This document shows positions 1 to 7,127 of a stretch of 17,650 bases of DNA, piece by piece. Within the stretch, counting starts at the first letter, position 1; the number at the start of each line of letters is the position of its first letter. The notes beneath the pieces were generated by a model. It worked only from the letters and a program-made list of their open reading frames with translations, did not search any database and was not told where the DNA came from. The stretch comes from RGIG8597 sp045133795 (GTDB taxonomy: Bacteria > Spirochaetota > GWE2-31-10), in contig JBGUUT010000138.1 in assembly GCA_045133795.1 (NCBI GenBank), forward strand, positions 1-17,650, in the 5' to 3' direction. Made by a program: the position numbers and the translations under genes.

Positions 1-360
1 CGCTGATGATGAAATAATCGAAGATGATTGCGAAACTTTAAGCGACAAAACTGAAAGCAACAACGAGGAAGAATTACCGACTGAAGAGTTCGCTGATGAT
101 GAAATAATCGAAGATGATTGCGAAACTTTAAGTGATGAAACTGAAAATTACGACGATATCGAATTACCAACGGAAGAACTCGCTGACGAAGAAATAGTCG
201 AAGATGAAAGTGAAACATTAAGCAACGAAACTGAAATCAGCGACGATGTCGAATTACCGACTGAAGAACTCGCTGACGAAGAAATTATCGAAGATGATAG
301 CGAAACTTTAAACAATGAAGCTGAAGTTAGCAACGATACAGAATTATCAGATGAAGAACT
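1..360 (+). repeat. 90-bp in-frame tandem repeat, 4 copies, continuing off the left edge
   Basis: Units lie at 1-90, 91-180, 181-270 and 271-360, and a decayed fifth begins at 361 (GCTGATATT). Units 1 and 2 are identical over their first 42 bases; later units diverge mostly at third positions and in Asp/Asn/Ser codons. Each unit encodes 30 residues rich in Glu and Asp. The copy number upstream is unknown because the array is cut by the window edge. Confidence 0.9.
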
Positions 361-1672
361 AGCTGATATTTTTGATATCAATAATGAAATTGAAAATACT
401 ACTAACAAAATAATTGCAGAATCAGATAATTCTGAAACTGAGCCACCGGAAGAAAGAGAATTCTTTGAATGTATAAATCAATTATCTCTGGAATTATCTA
501 CATTACCGCAAGAAAAAGGAGCAATGCAATTATTCCATAGTATGACTTCATTATCATTCGGATTCTCAAAATCTTCATTATTCTTATTTTCACCATCACA
601 ACAACAATTTCAATGTTGTGAATTCGAAAACTTAGATGAAAACAGTATCCGCAAACTTCATTTTTCTGTAGATTTTGAAAACTTATACCAAGAAACTGCG
701 GAAAACGGATATTTCTTCATTACAAAAGAAAATGACAAAAAAGGAATTTTATCAAGTTTCTTATCTGAAAAGGATTTTGAAGATGTCGACTTTTTATTAT
801 TAGTTCCATATATTTTTACATCTCGAATGATTGGACTTTTTGCAGGTTTCAAACTACACGGTGAAGAAAAACTTACACCGACTCGTATTGAAGCATTATC
901 ACTTGTTTGTCGCTTAAATGCCGCACTTTTATATAGCTTGTATCAAACTGAAAGTCTTATCGTTGAAATGGAAGAAAAAAAGAAAAATCAAAATTCTGTC
1001 TCTGAAAGTGAATCTACTCAGACAGATGAATCAATTGATATTTCTGAAACCGATAACTCGACGAAAATTGAAGCAGGCAACATTGAAGATTTATCTGAGA
1101 TTGATGAAAGCCTTATTTCTGATGACGAATCTTCCGTAAATGAAGATGTTCCGTCTGAAACAAATGAAGATTCCGACTTTGAGAATGAAACTGAAGAATG
1201 TTCGGAAGAAACTTCCGTGGTTGAAGTTCAAAACGATAATGAGAAAATTCAATCTTTCGATGATAAATATCATAAGATTCTATTCTATCTTCAAAAGACA
1301 ATAGAAGCTTATGCAGACATTCCTTTGTCTATTTTAAAGATTCAATTGACAAATACAGACAATTTGGAAAAACAAATCGATGGATTTAAAATTAATATTT
1401 TTATTTCCGACATTCAATTCATTGTAATGAATATTGTCGGAGCAAACGGTCTTGTCAGCATGTTTGATGATTTTAGTATTTATGCAATATTACCTGAAGC
1501 AGATAATCAGATTGCTTCAATGTTATTGGATAAAATAACCACAGATGTTAAAAATATGTTCTCTGAAATATTCGGAGAATGTACTGTAGAATTCGCAAAT
1601 AATGCTGTAAGTTATCCGTCTGACTCTCAAGATTTTGCAGAATTATTTTACTTGGCACAAAATGGAAAATAA
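2..1672 (+). CDS. Acidic tandem-repeat protein with GAF-like and degenerate GGDEF-like domains (5' partial)
   Basis: The frame is open from the window edge to TAA at 1670, giving 556 residues; the N-terminus is off the window. The ATG at 524 is an internal Met, because the same frame runs upstream without a stop and carries in-frame repeats. In-window residues 1-120 are four 30-residue acidic repeats (ADDEIIEDD / ELPTEEL type). Residues about 154-315 look like a GAF domain: helix, LLLVPYIF...IGLFAGF strands, then a closing helix. Residues about 316-415 are a second acidic Ser/Glu linker. Residues about 421-556 resemble a GGDEF fold, with an ADIPLSILKIQL strand, FDDFSIYAILPEAD, and a terminal VSYPSDSQDFAELFYLA. 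The GG[DE]EF signature is absent (SMFDD in its place), so cyclase activity is unlikely. It is first in an operon with DUF115 and CHR genes. The domain calls come from pattern recognition; a signalling or scaffold role is inferred. Confidence 0.75.
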   Translation, partial: ADDEIIEDDCETLSDKTESNNEEELPTEEFADDEIIEDDCETLSDETENYDDIELPTEELADEEIVEDESETLSNETEISDDVELPTEELADEEIIEDDSETLNNEAEVSNDTELSDEELADIFDINNEIENTTNKIIAESDNSETEPPEEREFFECINQLSLELSTLPQEKGAMQLFHSMTSLSFGFSKSSLFLFSPSQQQFQCCEFENLDENSIRKLHFSVDFENLYQETAENGYFFITKENDKKGILSSFLSEKDFEDVDFLLLVPYIFTSRMIGLFAGFKLHGEEKLTPTRIEALSLVCRLNAALLYSLYQTESLIVEMEEKKKNQNSVSESESTQTDESIDISETDNSTKIEAGNIEDLSEIDESLISDDESSVNEDVPSETNEDSDFENETEECSEETSVVEVQNDNEKIQSFDDKYHKILFYLQKTIEAYADIPLSILKIQLTNTDNLEKQIDGFKINIFISDIQFIVMNIVGANGLVSMFDDFSIYAILPEADNQIASMLLDKITTDVKNMFSEIFGECTVEFANNAVSYPSDSQDFAELFYLAQNGK

Positions 1673-2990
1673 AATAATTTACGAACAATCTATAAGTAAG
1701 CGAGGTATTGTAACATTTTCATACAACGGAAAGTTACTTTACTCCGCTTATAATCCGCAAAAAGAAGCCGCAAATTACTTATCTTCGATTCCTGAATCAA
1801 CCAAGAAACAAACCATAATTACATTATGCGGTGCGAATTTTATCAATGATGAGCTGGAAAAAAAGCCTGAAATAAGAAATATACTTTCTTTTGAACCGAT
1901 AGATTTTCCGATTACTACTGAAAGTTCTAAAATCCATCATATAAAAACATTAAAAGACTTAGAAAACATTATTCTAAAACTACAAATCGATGTTAAGAAT
2001 ATTGCCATTATCACTTGGCCACCGTTTATTGAAACACATAAAAATATTTTCATAGAATACTTAAACAAAATAAAAGACATTCTAATCAAACAAACTCTTT
2101 CTGAAGTTACCGATAAAACTTTTTCTGAACTTGAAACACGCCATATAAACAAAAACAAAAATAGATTTGAAAACTTTTATATTATTTTAAATAAAATAAT
2201 CTCGGATAATATGCCGCCGGCCGTTGTCTTTGCTGCGGGAGCGTCCCTTTCAGCACAAGTAAAATTTATTCGTCCTTATTTAAATAAAGTAATGACATTC
2301 GCCTACCCTTCTGCTTTGCCGTATTTGCAAAGTATGAAAATTATTCCGGATTATACAATTGCCGTTGACCCCGGTTATGCGACATTTTATCATCTAATGA
2401 AATTTCACGAAGCTGTTGAATTAATTTGTCCGTTATCTCTGAGTTCTTCTATATTTTCATTAAAAAACTACTCTCCGTTAATTTTTAATTACGGAAGCGA
2501 TGAAGAAAATAAGTTATTTACCAATACCGACATTATTAAAAGCTTACCTGAAGGTTCCGTCGCTTTTAATCTATTTTCAATATTGAAAAATACCGGTTAC
2601 AAACAAATCGTTTTATTAGGACAAGATTTTTGTTTTATCGACGGAGCATCTCACGCAAAAGGCGGTTTTTTTGAAATTGAATATATCTACCAATCTAACT
2701 ACAATTCCGGAATGGAAGATAAAATAAAAAAACTTGAAGAATCACGTTTGCCGACTTACATAAAAGATAATAATAAAAAATTGAGAACCGATACTGCAAT
2801 GGCAGTTTATTACAATCATTTTCTTGAAAAAGCTAAAGACTTGCCGTTATTTCTTGCCGGGAACCCATATAATTCTTTTTGCGGTCAACTTCCAATTTTA
2901 AAAGAAACTTTCTTTGAAAAACTTCCGATAATAAATAAAGAAGATTATAAATTTATAACCTCATTATTTTTACCGGAAAAAAGAAAATGA
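1662..2990 (+). CDS. DUF115 (MptE-like/Maf-like) protein 1
   Basis: This is a 442-residue protein with the DUF115 core. A Rossmann-like glycine-rich strand (VVFAAGASLS) lies at about residues 188-197. PDYTIAVDPGY follows, then LLGQDFCFIDGASHAKGG at about 318-335, the usual 'GQD...H.KG' signature. Known relatives are 6-hydroxymethylpterin pyrophosphokinase MptE and the Maf motility-associated factors that glycosylate flagellins in several bacteria; which activity applies here cannot be read from sequence. I prefer ATG 1662 (MENKIIYEQ), which overlaps the upstream stop by 11 nt, to ATG 1635, which would add nine residues and a 38-nt overlap. Neither has a clear Shine-Dalgarno, so translational coupling is likely. 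A second DUF115 gene follows immediately. Confidence 0.85.
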   Translation: MENKIIYEQSISKRGIVTFSYNGKLLYSAYNPQKEAANYLSSIPESTKKQTIITLCGANFINDELEKKPEIRNILSFEPIDFPITTESSKIHHIKTLKDLENIILKLQIDVKNIAIITWPPFIETHKNIFIEYLNKIKDILIKQTLSEVTDKTFSELETRHINKNKNRFENFYIILNKIISDNMPPAVVFAAGASLSAQVKFIRPYLNKVMTFAYPSALPYLQSMKIIPDYTIAVDPGYATFYHLMKFHEAVELICPLSLSSSIFSLKNYSPLIFNYGSDEENKLFTNTDIIKSLPEGSVAFNLFSILKNTGYKQIVLLGQDFCFIDGASHAKGGFFEIEYIYQSNYNSGMEDKIKKLEESRLPTYIKDNNKKLRTDTAMAVYYNHFLEKAKDLPLFLAGNPYNSFCGQLPILKETFFEKLPIINKEDYKFITSLFLPEKRK

Positions 2991-4465
2991 AAAAAGAAAA
3001 CAAAAAATATTGTTCTGAAAAATTGCTGGCATTAACAGCACAAAAAGATTCGGCATTGGAATTTGTCAAATCAAAAGATTCTCATATAATCCCGATATAT
3101 CAAAAAAAGGCTCTTCATTCTCGATATTTTCCGTTAAAAGAAAGTGAAAAATACACATCACAATCTGACAGTGTCGTAATTGCTATAGGTGCAGGCGGTT
3201 TATATCATTTGACATCGGTAGCAAAGCAGACATCCGTAATCGCAATCAGTGTATGTCATAACCTGACGTTACAAATATTAGAAGAGATTTCACTGGACGA
3301 ATTATTTCCAAACAACAATTTAAAAATCATCACTCTTGAAGAATTACCGGAAACATTCCCTTTTTTTACCAGCAGTTCTTATCAAATTATTTTACATCCG
3401 GTTTTATCCGGCTTATTTGCCGAAGAAACAAATCGAATTATTCAATGGATACAAAAAAACTTCAATCCGCAACTCACGAATATAAAAACACAAAAAGCAT
3501 TCGGGAAAAAATGGTTAAAAAACACACTGTTAAACCTTTCGAATATGGAAGTTTTCAATACAGAACCGCTTAATATTGAAAATAAAGTTATCATTGTTTG
3601 CGGTGCAGGTCCGTCACTTGATTTGTCGTTGCCGTTACTGCAAAACAATCGTTCGCAATTATATATTGCTGCAGCGGACACAGCTCTTCCTATTTTGGTA
3701 AAAAATAAAATAACTCCGGATTCAGTTTTCTCAATGGATACAAGTCCATACAGTGTTTATCACTTTGTCGGAACTTTTGATAAATCTATCAGATTTTTTA
3801 AAGACTACACATCTTCACTCAAATCTGAAAATAATTCGATTTCGCTTTTGTTTTCAGACTTTCCTTTATTACCGAATTGCGGTTTTTCATTAGATTTATT
3901 GCCGCGCTTGGATACATCTTCCGGCAATATAGGAGCAAGTATAATTCAATTTTTCAATAACTACTTTCCTGAATTACCGCTTATTTGTACCGGAATAGAT
4001 TTTGGTTTTTACAACAGAATTGGCTATTCAAAAGGAAATTACCACGAAATTTACAGATTACATCACGCTTCGTACTTTTCAAACAGTGAACAATATGAAG
4101 CTAAATTATTCTACCGTCAAACGCCGGAATATTTGCAAGCGTGGAGTCGTAACAGTCAAAATCGTTATTATGCAGTCCAACAACCTTTGTTAAATTGCAA
4201 AACATTATCACCGTCTCCATTTATTCCTTGGGAAAAAATTAACAACAATGCCGAATTAGAAAAAATAATAAACACAGCTAAAGGCAAGAAAGGAACATGT
4301 AAACTTTCACTTCCGGATTTAAAAAATCCTATCGAATATTTATTAAAACTTCCGGAAAAAGCATTATTACAAATTATGACGCCTTATTTTCTGTCTGAAA
4401 ACAAGATTCCGAACATTAAAGAGGCTCAATTTTTCTTAGAAACACTCAAAAAGGAAATACAATGA
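2987..4465 (+). CDS. DUF115 (MptE-like/Maf-like) protein 2
   Basis: This 492-residue protein starts at an ATGA overlap with the previous gene. DUF115 features are clear: VIIVCGAGPSLDLSLPLL at about residues 201-218, then PDSVFSMDTSPY, and LICTGIDFGFYNRIGYSKGN at about 332-351. The first glycine-rich motif (GAGPSLD) fits the family better than in gene 1, while gene 1 keeps the GQD...HAKG motif better. This suggests two diverged partners rather than a recent duplication. The N-terminal 200 residues contain another Rossmann-like stretch (VVIAIGAGGLYHLTSVAKQT), as in spirochaete members with an extra N-terminal domain. There is no signal peptide or membrane segment, so a cytoplasmic location is expected. 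A role in glycosylating flagellar or surface proteins is possible but inferred only from Maf homology. Confidence 0.85.
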   Translation: MKKENKKYCSEKLLALTAQKDSALEFVKSKDSHIIPIYQKKALHSRYFPLKESEKYTSQSDSVVIAIGAGGLYHLTSVAKQTSVIAISVCHNLTLQILEEISLDELFPNNNLKIITLEELPETFPFFTSSSYQIILHPVLSGLFAEETNRIIQWIQKNFNPQLTNIKTQKAFGKKWLKNTLLNLSNMEVFNTEPLNIENKVIIVCGAGPSLDLSLPLLQNNRSQLYIAAADTALPILVKNKITPDSVFSMDTSPYSVYHFVGTFDKSIRFFKDYTSSLKSENNSISLLFSDFPLLPNCGFSLDLLPRLDTSSGNIGASIIQFFNNYFPELPLICTGIDFGFYNRIGYSKGNYHEIYRLHHASYFSNSEQYEAKLFYRQTPEYLQAWSRNSQNRYYAVQQPLLNCKTLSPSPFIPWEKINNNAELEKIINTAKGKKGTCKLSLPDLKNPIEYLLKLPEKALLQIMTPYFLSENKIPNIKEAQFFLETLKKEIQ

Positions 4466-5007
4466 ATAAATGCCTTGAACTTTTTTTAACGTTCGCCAAA
4501 ATAGGTTCTTTCACATTCGGCGGCGGATATTCCATGTTGCCTATGATTCAACGTGAAATTGTAGAACGCAAGCAATGGGCTACAAATGAAGATATCGTAA
4601 ATTATTATGCTATAGGACAATGTACTCCCGGAGTTATTGCCGTAAATACAGCTACATTTATCGGATGTAAGGTCGCAGGTATCCCCGGAGGCATTATAGC
4701 CACATTAGGCGTTGTAACACCGTCAATTATTATTATCATGATAATTGCAAACCTTCTCAATTTCTTTTTAGGAAATATTTTCATTGAAAAAGCTCTTTCC
4801 GGCATTCGTGCTACAGTTTGTGCGTTAATGATTTATTCAATCTGGGGAATGCTAAAGAAATCAATAAAAGATATTTTATGTATAGCTTTGCTTACTGTTT
4901 CCGTAATCCTAACTTTATTTTTTAATATATCTCCGGTATATATTTCAATAGGCGGAATCGCTCTCGGAATAATTATATGCCTTTGCAAAAAGGATAAAAT
5001 AAAATGA
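4462..5007 (+). CDS. CHR-family (chromate-type) transporter, half-size subunit 1
   Basis: This 181-residue membrane protein has the CHR domain. FTFGGGYSMLPMIQREIV lies near residues 18-35, followed by a CTPGVIAVNTATFIG motif, then AGIPGGIIATLGVVTPSIII and hydrophobic segments to the end. It is a single-domain (short) CHR protein; long ChrA proteins have two such domains. An equivalent short gene follows and the two probably form a heterodimer. It starts at an ATGA overlap with the DUF115 gene and ends at an ATGA overlap with subunit 2. The family exports chromate, but many anaerobe members have no proven substrate, and sulfate or another oxyanion is possible. The operon context does not suggest chromate resistance. 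Confidence 0.9.
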   Translation: MNKCLELFLTFAKIGSFTFGGGYSMLPMIQREIVERKQWATNEDIVNYYAIGQCTPGVIAVNTATFIGCKVAGIPGGIIATLGVVTPSIIIIMIIANLLNFFLGNIFIEKALSGIRATVCALMIYSIWGMLKKSIKDILCIALLTVSVILTLFFNISPVYISIGGIALGIIICLCKKDKIK

Positions 5008-5555
5008 AACTTCTATTATTATTATATTTTGAATTCTTTAAAGTCGGTTTATTCTCAATCGGAGGAGGACTGGCAACCATCCCGTTTTTACAGGAGCTTT
5101 CAATAAAATACGGCTGGTTTGACCAAAAACTCTTTGCTGATATGATTGCAATTTCGGAATCTACCCCCGGTCCGATAGGTGTAAATATGGCAACTTATGT
5201 GGGCTATCACACAGCCGGAATCCCCGGAGGTATTATCAGTACACTGGGATTAATTTCACCGTCAATAATCATAATATTGCTCATTGCGGGATTACTGACG
5301 CAATTCAAAGAAAACCGTTACGTACAATCAGTTTTTTATATATTACGTCCGCTGGCTACCGGTTTGGTAATTGTCGCAACAATCCAAATATTAAAAATTG
5401 CACTCTTCATTCCGGAAGCTCAAAGTTTCATAAATGCAATAAGGATAAAAGAAATTATACTCTTTTTGATAATGCTCGCCGGAATCTTTTATTTCAAAAA
5501 GAATCCGATATTTTACATAATAACCGGTGCTGTTATCGGTATATTTGTACTTTAG
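5004..5555 (+). CDS. CHR-family (chromate-type) transporter, half-size subunit 2
   Basis: This is a 183-residue membrane protein homologous to the preceding gene: FSIGGGLATIPFLQELSI near the N-terminus, ESTPGPIGVNMATYVGY, and AGIPGGIISTLGLISPSIII. Multiple hydrophobic helices follow. The last gene of the operon, it starts at an ATGA overlap with subunit 1, so 1:1 synthesis and a paired transporter are likely. In two-gene CHR systems the halves are thought to insert with opposite orientation; that is family knowledge, not visible here. The substrate is unproven. After the stop, only the shared hairpin at 5566-5594 could end transcription. Confidence 0.9.
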   Translation: MKLLLLLYFEFFKVGLFSIGGGLATIPFLQELSIKYGWFDQKLFADMIAISESTPGPIGVNMATYVGYHTAGIPGGIISTLGLISPSIIIILLIAGLLTQFKENRYVQSVFYILRPLATGLVIVATIQILKIALFIPEAQSFINAIRIKEIILFLIMLAGIFYFKKNPIFYIITGAVIGIFVL

Positions 5556-5560
5556 GACAT

Positions 5561-5594
5561 AAAAAAATGCCTTTCGTAAATTACGAAAGGCATT
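5561..5594 (-). terminator. Intrinsic terminator of the ferredoxin gene
   Basis: A perfect stem pairs 5566-5578 with 5582-5594 (AATGCCTTTCGTA / TACGAAAGGCATT) around a 3-nt loop. On the minus strand it is followed by a run of T (complement of A5561-5565). On the plus strand no T-run follows the stem, so it mainly serves the ferredoxin, although it may also slow read-through from the CHR operon. Confidence 0.85.
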
Positions 5595-5616
5595 CACTAG
5601 ACAATCGAATGTCTGA

Positions 5617-5784
5617 TTATTCAGCTACAATAGCTCCAACTGGGCAAGCACCTTCACATGCACCGCAATCAGTACATGTAGCAGCGTCAACTACATATGG
5701 AGTTCCTTCTGCAATAGCTTCAACCGGGCAGCTAGATGCACAAGCTCCACAAGAAATACAATCATTAGAAATTTTGTGTGCCAT
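5617..5784 (-). CDS. 2[4Fe-4S] ferredoxin, 55 aa
   Basis: This is a small bacterial (clostridial-type) ferredoxin that carries low-potential electrons in the cytoplasm. The sequence starts MAHKISNDCISCGACASSCP and contains two CxxCxxCxxxCP clusters, CISCGACASSCP and CTDCGACEGACP; all eight Cys ligands are present. The length (55 residues) is standard. ATG 5784 is preceded by a good GAGGTG Shine-Dalgarno (about 6 nt spacing), and a strong terminator follows the stop. It appears monocistronic and is divergent from the membrane protein at 5975. In anaerobic spirochaetes such ferredoxins typically serve pyruvate:ferredoxin oxidoreductase and hydrogenase; its specific partners here are unknown. 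Confidence 0.97.
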   Translation of the reverse strand: MAHKISNDCISCGACASSCPVEAIAEGTPYVVDAATCTDCGACEGACPVGAIVAE

Positions 5785-5974
5785 AATAATTCACCTCTAA
5801 TAAAGTTAATTTATGTAACATTACTCTATTTCATAAGAAAAGGAAAGTTATTTTTGCTTAAATATCCCGATATTCTAAATTAGCTTACAATCGCTTTGAA
5901 TATCTTAATTTGACAATATCTATCTAAAATGAGAAAAGACAATGCTTTGATAAAAATTTACATCGAGATAAATA

Positions 5975-6709
5975 ATGAATGACTTAATTACCGCCACACT
6001 TGTAGGCTTATCCTTCGGAAATCTTTGGTTATGCGTACTACTGACATACACACTGCAAACTACAAATCGTAAAGTCTGTTTAGGTTTTTTAATTGGGCGT
6101 TTGATTTCTGTATTTACATTAGCAACTATTGTTTCACTGGTCGGAAAACTATTACCTATTCCGCTTGCATTACTGCAAATAGTCTCCGGTGCAATTTTGT
6201 TGTTATACAGTATTTATATTTGTGTTCGTTATTTGTTTCTAAAAGGAAAAAAAGAGGCACACCATCACCGTGAGACTGATTGTTCACACGATTGCAATTC
6301 TTGTTTTAAATCACAAACAAAAGATATATGCGATACTTGCCACAGTGAAAGCGGCGACTGCCTTGCTCAACCTGCAAAAGTTCAACAACTGAATTTAATG
6401 TCTGAAAAAAACAAGAAAGGAATATCTGCAATAATATTCGGAATACAATTAGGATTTTTCCGAGGAAGTGTACTTTGCGGAAAATTGATGTTACTTTTAC
6501 CGCTTCTAATCCATGCCTCTACACTTCATGCCATCGCAATAGCTCTTACATTTACAATTACATCTTCAATTTATCCTATCGCCGGTTTCTTTTTAGGTAA
6601 ATTAGCAATGAAATTGATTCGTTTCAAAAAAACTGCATTACTTTTATCTACTTTATTATTATGTTTAATCTCGTCCAAATATATTATTGACGGCATTCTT
6701 GCATTATAG
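5975..6709 (+). CDS. Six-helix membrane protein with Cys/His-rich central loop
   Basis: This 244-residue protein is not firmly recognised. Three hydrophobic segments (about residues 4-30, 34-61 and 62-90) and three more (about 148-182, 184-210 and 218-242) flank a hydrophilic loop at about 92-147. The loop holds a histidine run (HHH), CSHDCNSC, DICDTC and a further Cys: six Cys and several His that could bind a metal or Fe-S cluster or form disulfides. The 3+3 topology with a loop recalls the LysE/CcdA/TauE-like superfamily, but the helix-borne Cys-Pro pair of CcdA/DsbD is missing. The start ATG has only a weak GAG upstream. It is divergent from the ferredoxin, and a functional link is possible but unproven. 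No terminator is seen before the next gene. Confidence 0.7.
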   Translation: MNDLITATLVGLSFGNLWLCVLLTYTLQTTNRKVCLGFLIGRLISVFTLATIVSLVGKLLPIPLALLQIVSGAILLLYSIYICVRYLFLKGKKEAHHHRETDCSHDCNSCFKSQTKDICDTCHSESGDCLAQPAKVQQLNLMSEKNKKGISAIIFGIQLGFFRGSVLCGKLMLLLPLLIHASTLHAIAIALTFTITSSIYPIAGFFLGKLAMKLIRFKKTALLLSTLLLCLISSKYIIDGILAL

Positions 6710-6739
6710 TTATTTATTTTTATTTTTTCGAAAAAACAC

Positions 6740-6767
6740 TTGCATTTGACGAAAATAGTATTAACAT
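6740..6767 (+). promoter_or_regulatory. Candidate promoter of the 77-aa gene
   Basis: TTGCAT (6740-6745) and TAACAT (6762-6767) are separated by 16 bp and lie just downstream of an A/T-only palindrome (TTTTTTCGAAAAAA, 6723-6736). The predicted start of transcription leaves about 40 nt of leader before the strong Shine-Dalgarno at 6801. Confidence 0.4.
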
Positions 6768-6814
6768 TTAGAAACACGATTTCACAAAAGAAATACTTGA
6801 GGAGGAAATATAAA

Positions 6815-7048
6815 ATGACAAAAATAGTTTTAAAAAACAACAGAATGTTATTAAGCGAAATCGCATGGAACACTGTAAACGGCTGTCTTATCGAGTACAA
6901 CAACAAAATGGTACAAATTCCTTCCGACAAAATCGAAAGAATTGAAGTAATACCAGAAGGTTGCACAATATTTGACACGTCATACGAGTTAAATGCATTA
7001 AAACCGGAGCAAGATAATATTCTTGAGATATTAAAAAAGATGAAATAA
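6815..7048 (+). CDS. Small hypothetical protein, 77 aa
   Basis: I do not recognise this protein. It starts at ATG 6815 (MTKIVLKNNR), set by a near-perfect GGAGGA at 6801-6806 with 8 nt spacing; the upstream in-frame ATG at 6740 has no such site and lies inside the predicted promoter. The 77 residues are soluble, slightly charged and look like a short beta-rich fold (KIVLKNN..., CLIEYNNKMVQIPSDKIERIEVIP) followed by a C-terminal helix (EQDNILEILKKMK). It has two Cys and no metal motif. It has its own strong ribosome site and a perfect downstream terminator, so it is probably a genuine, well-translated gene. No function can be assigned. Confidence 0.75.
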   Translation: MTKIVLKNNRMLLSEIAWNTVNGCLIEYNNKMVQIPSDKIERIEVIPEGCTIFDTSYELNALKPEQDNILEILKKMK

Positions 7049-7063
7049 AATTACGTTTAAATT

Positions 7064-7105
7064 AAAAAATGGGATTACTGATAAAAATCGGTAATCCCAT
7101 TTTTT
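7064..7105. terminator. Bidirectional intrinsic terminator
   Basis: A long stem pairs 7064-7080 with 7089-7105 (core ATGGGATTAC / GTAATCCCAT, one G-T wobble), with an A-rich loop. A-runs on the left and T-runs on the right make it U-tailed on both strands. It ends the 77-aa gene (+) and the xseB-epmA unit (-). Confidence 0.9.
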
Positions 7106-7127
7106 ATTAAGAAAACGAGCTTTTTAT

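Noticed and set aside
148..408. Minus-strand Ser-rich open frame over the acidic repeats
   Set aside because: It is the antisense of the Glu/Asp repeat codons in the real plus-strand gene; no ribosome site or recognisable domain.
5910..5938. TTGACA upstream of the membrane protein as a promoter
   Set aside because: The -35 is perfect, but no -10-like hexamer occurs at 16-18 bp (GAAAAG/AGAAAA there), and the only TAAAAT is 9 bp away.
6723..6736. TTTTTTCGAAAAAA palindrome as a terminator for the membrane protein gene
   Set aside because: It has only two G/C bases and no room for a loop; more likely an A/T tract upstream of the following promoter.
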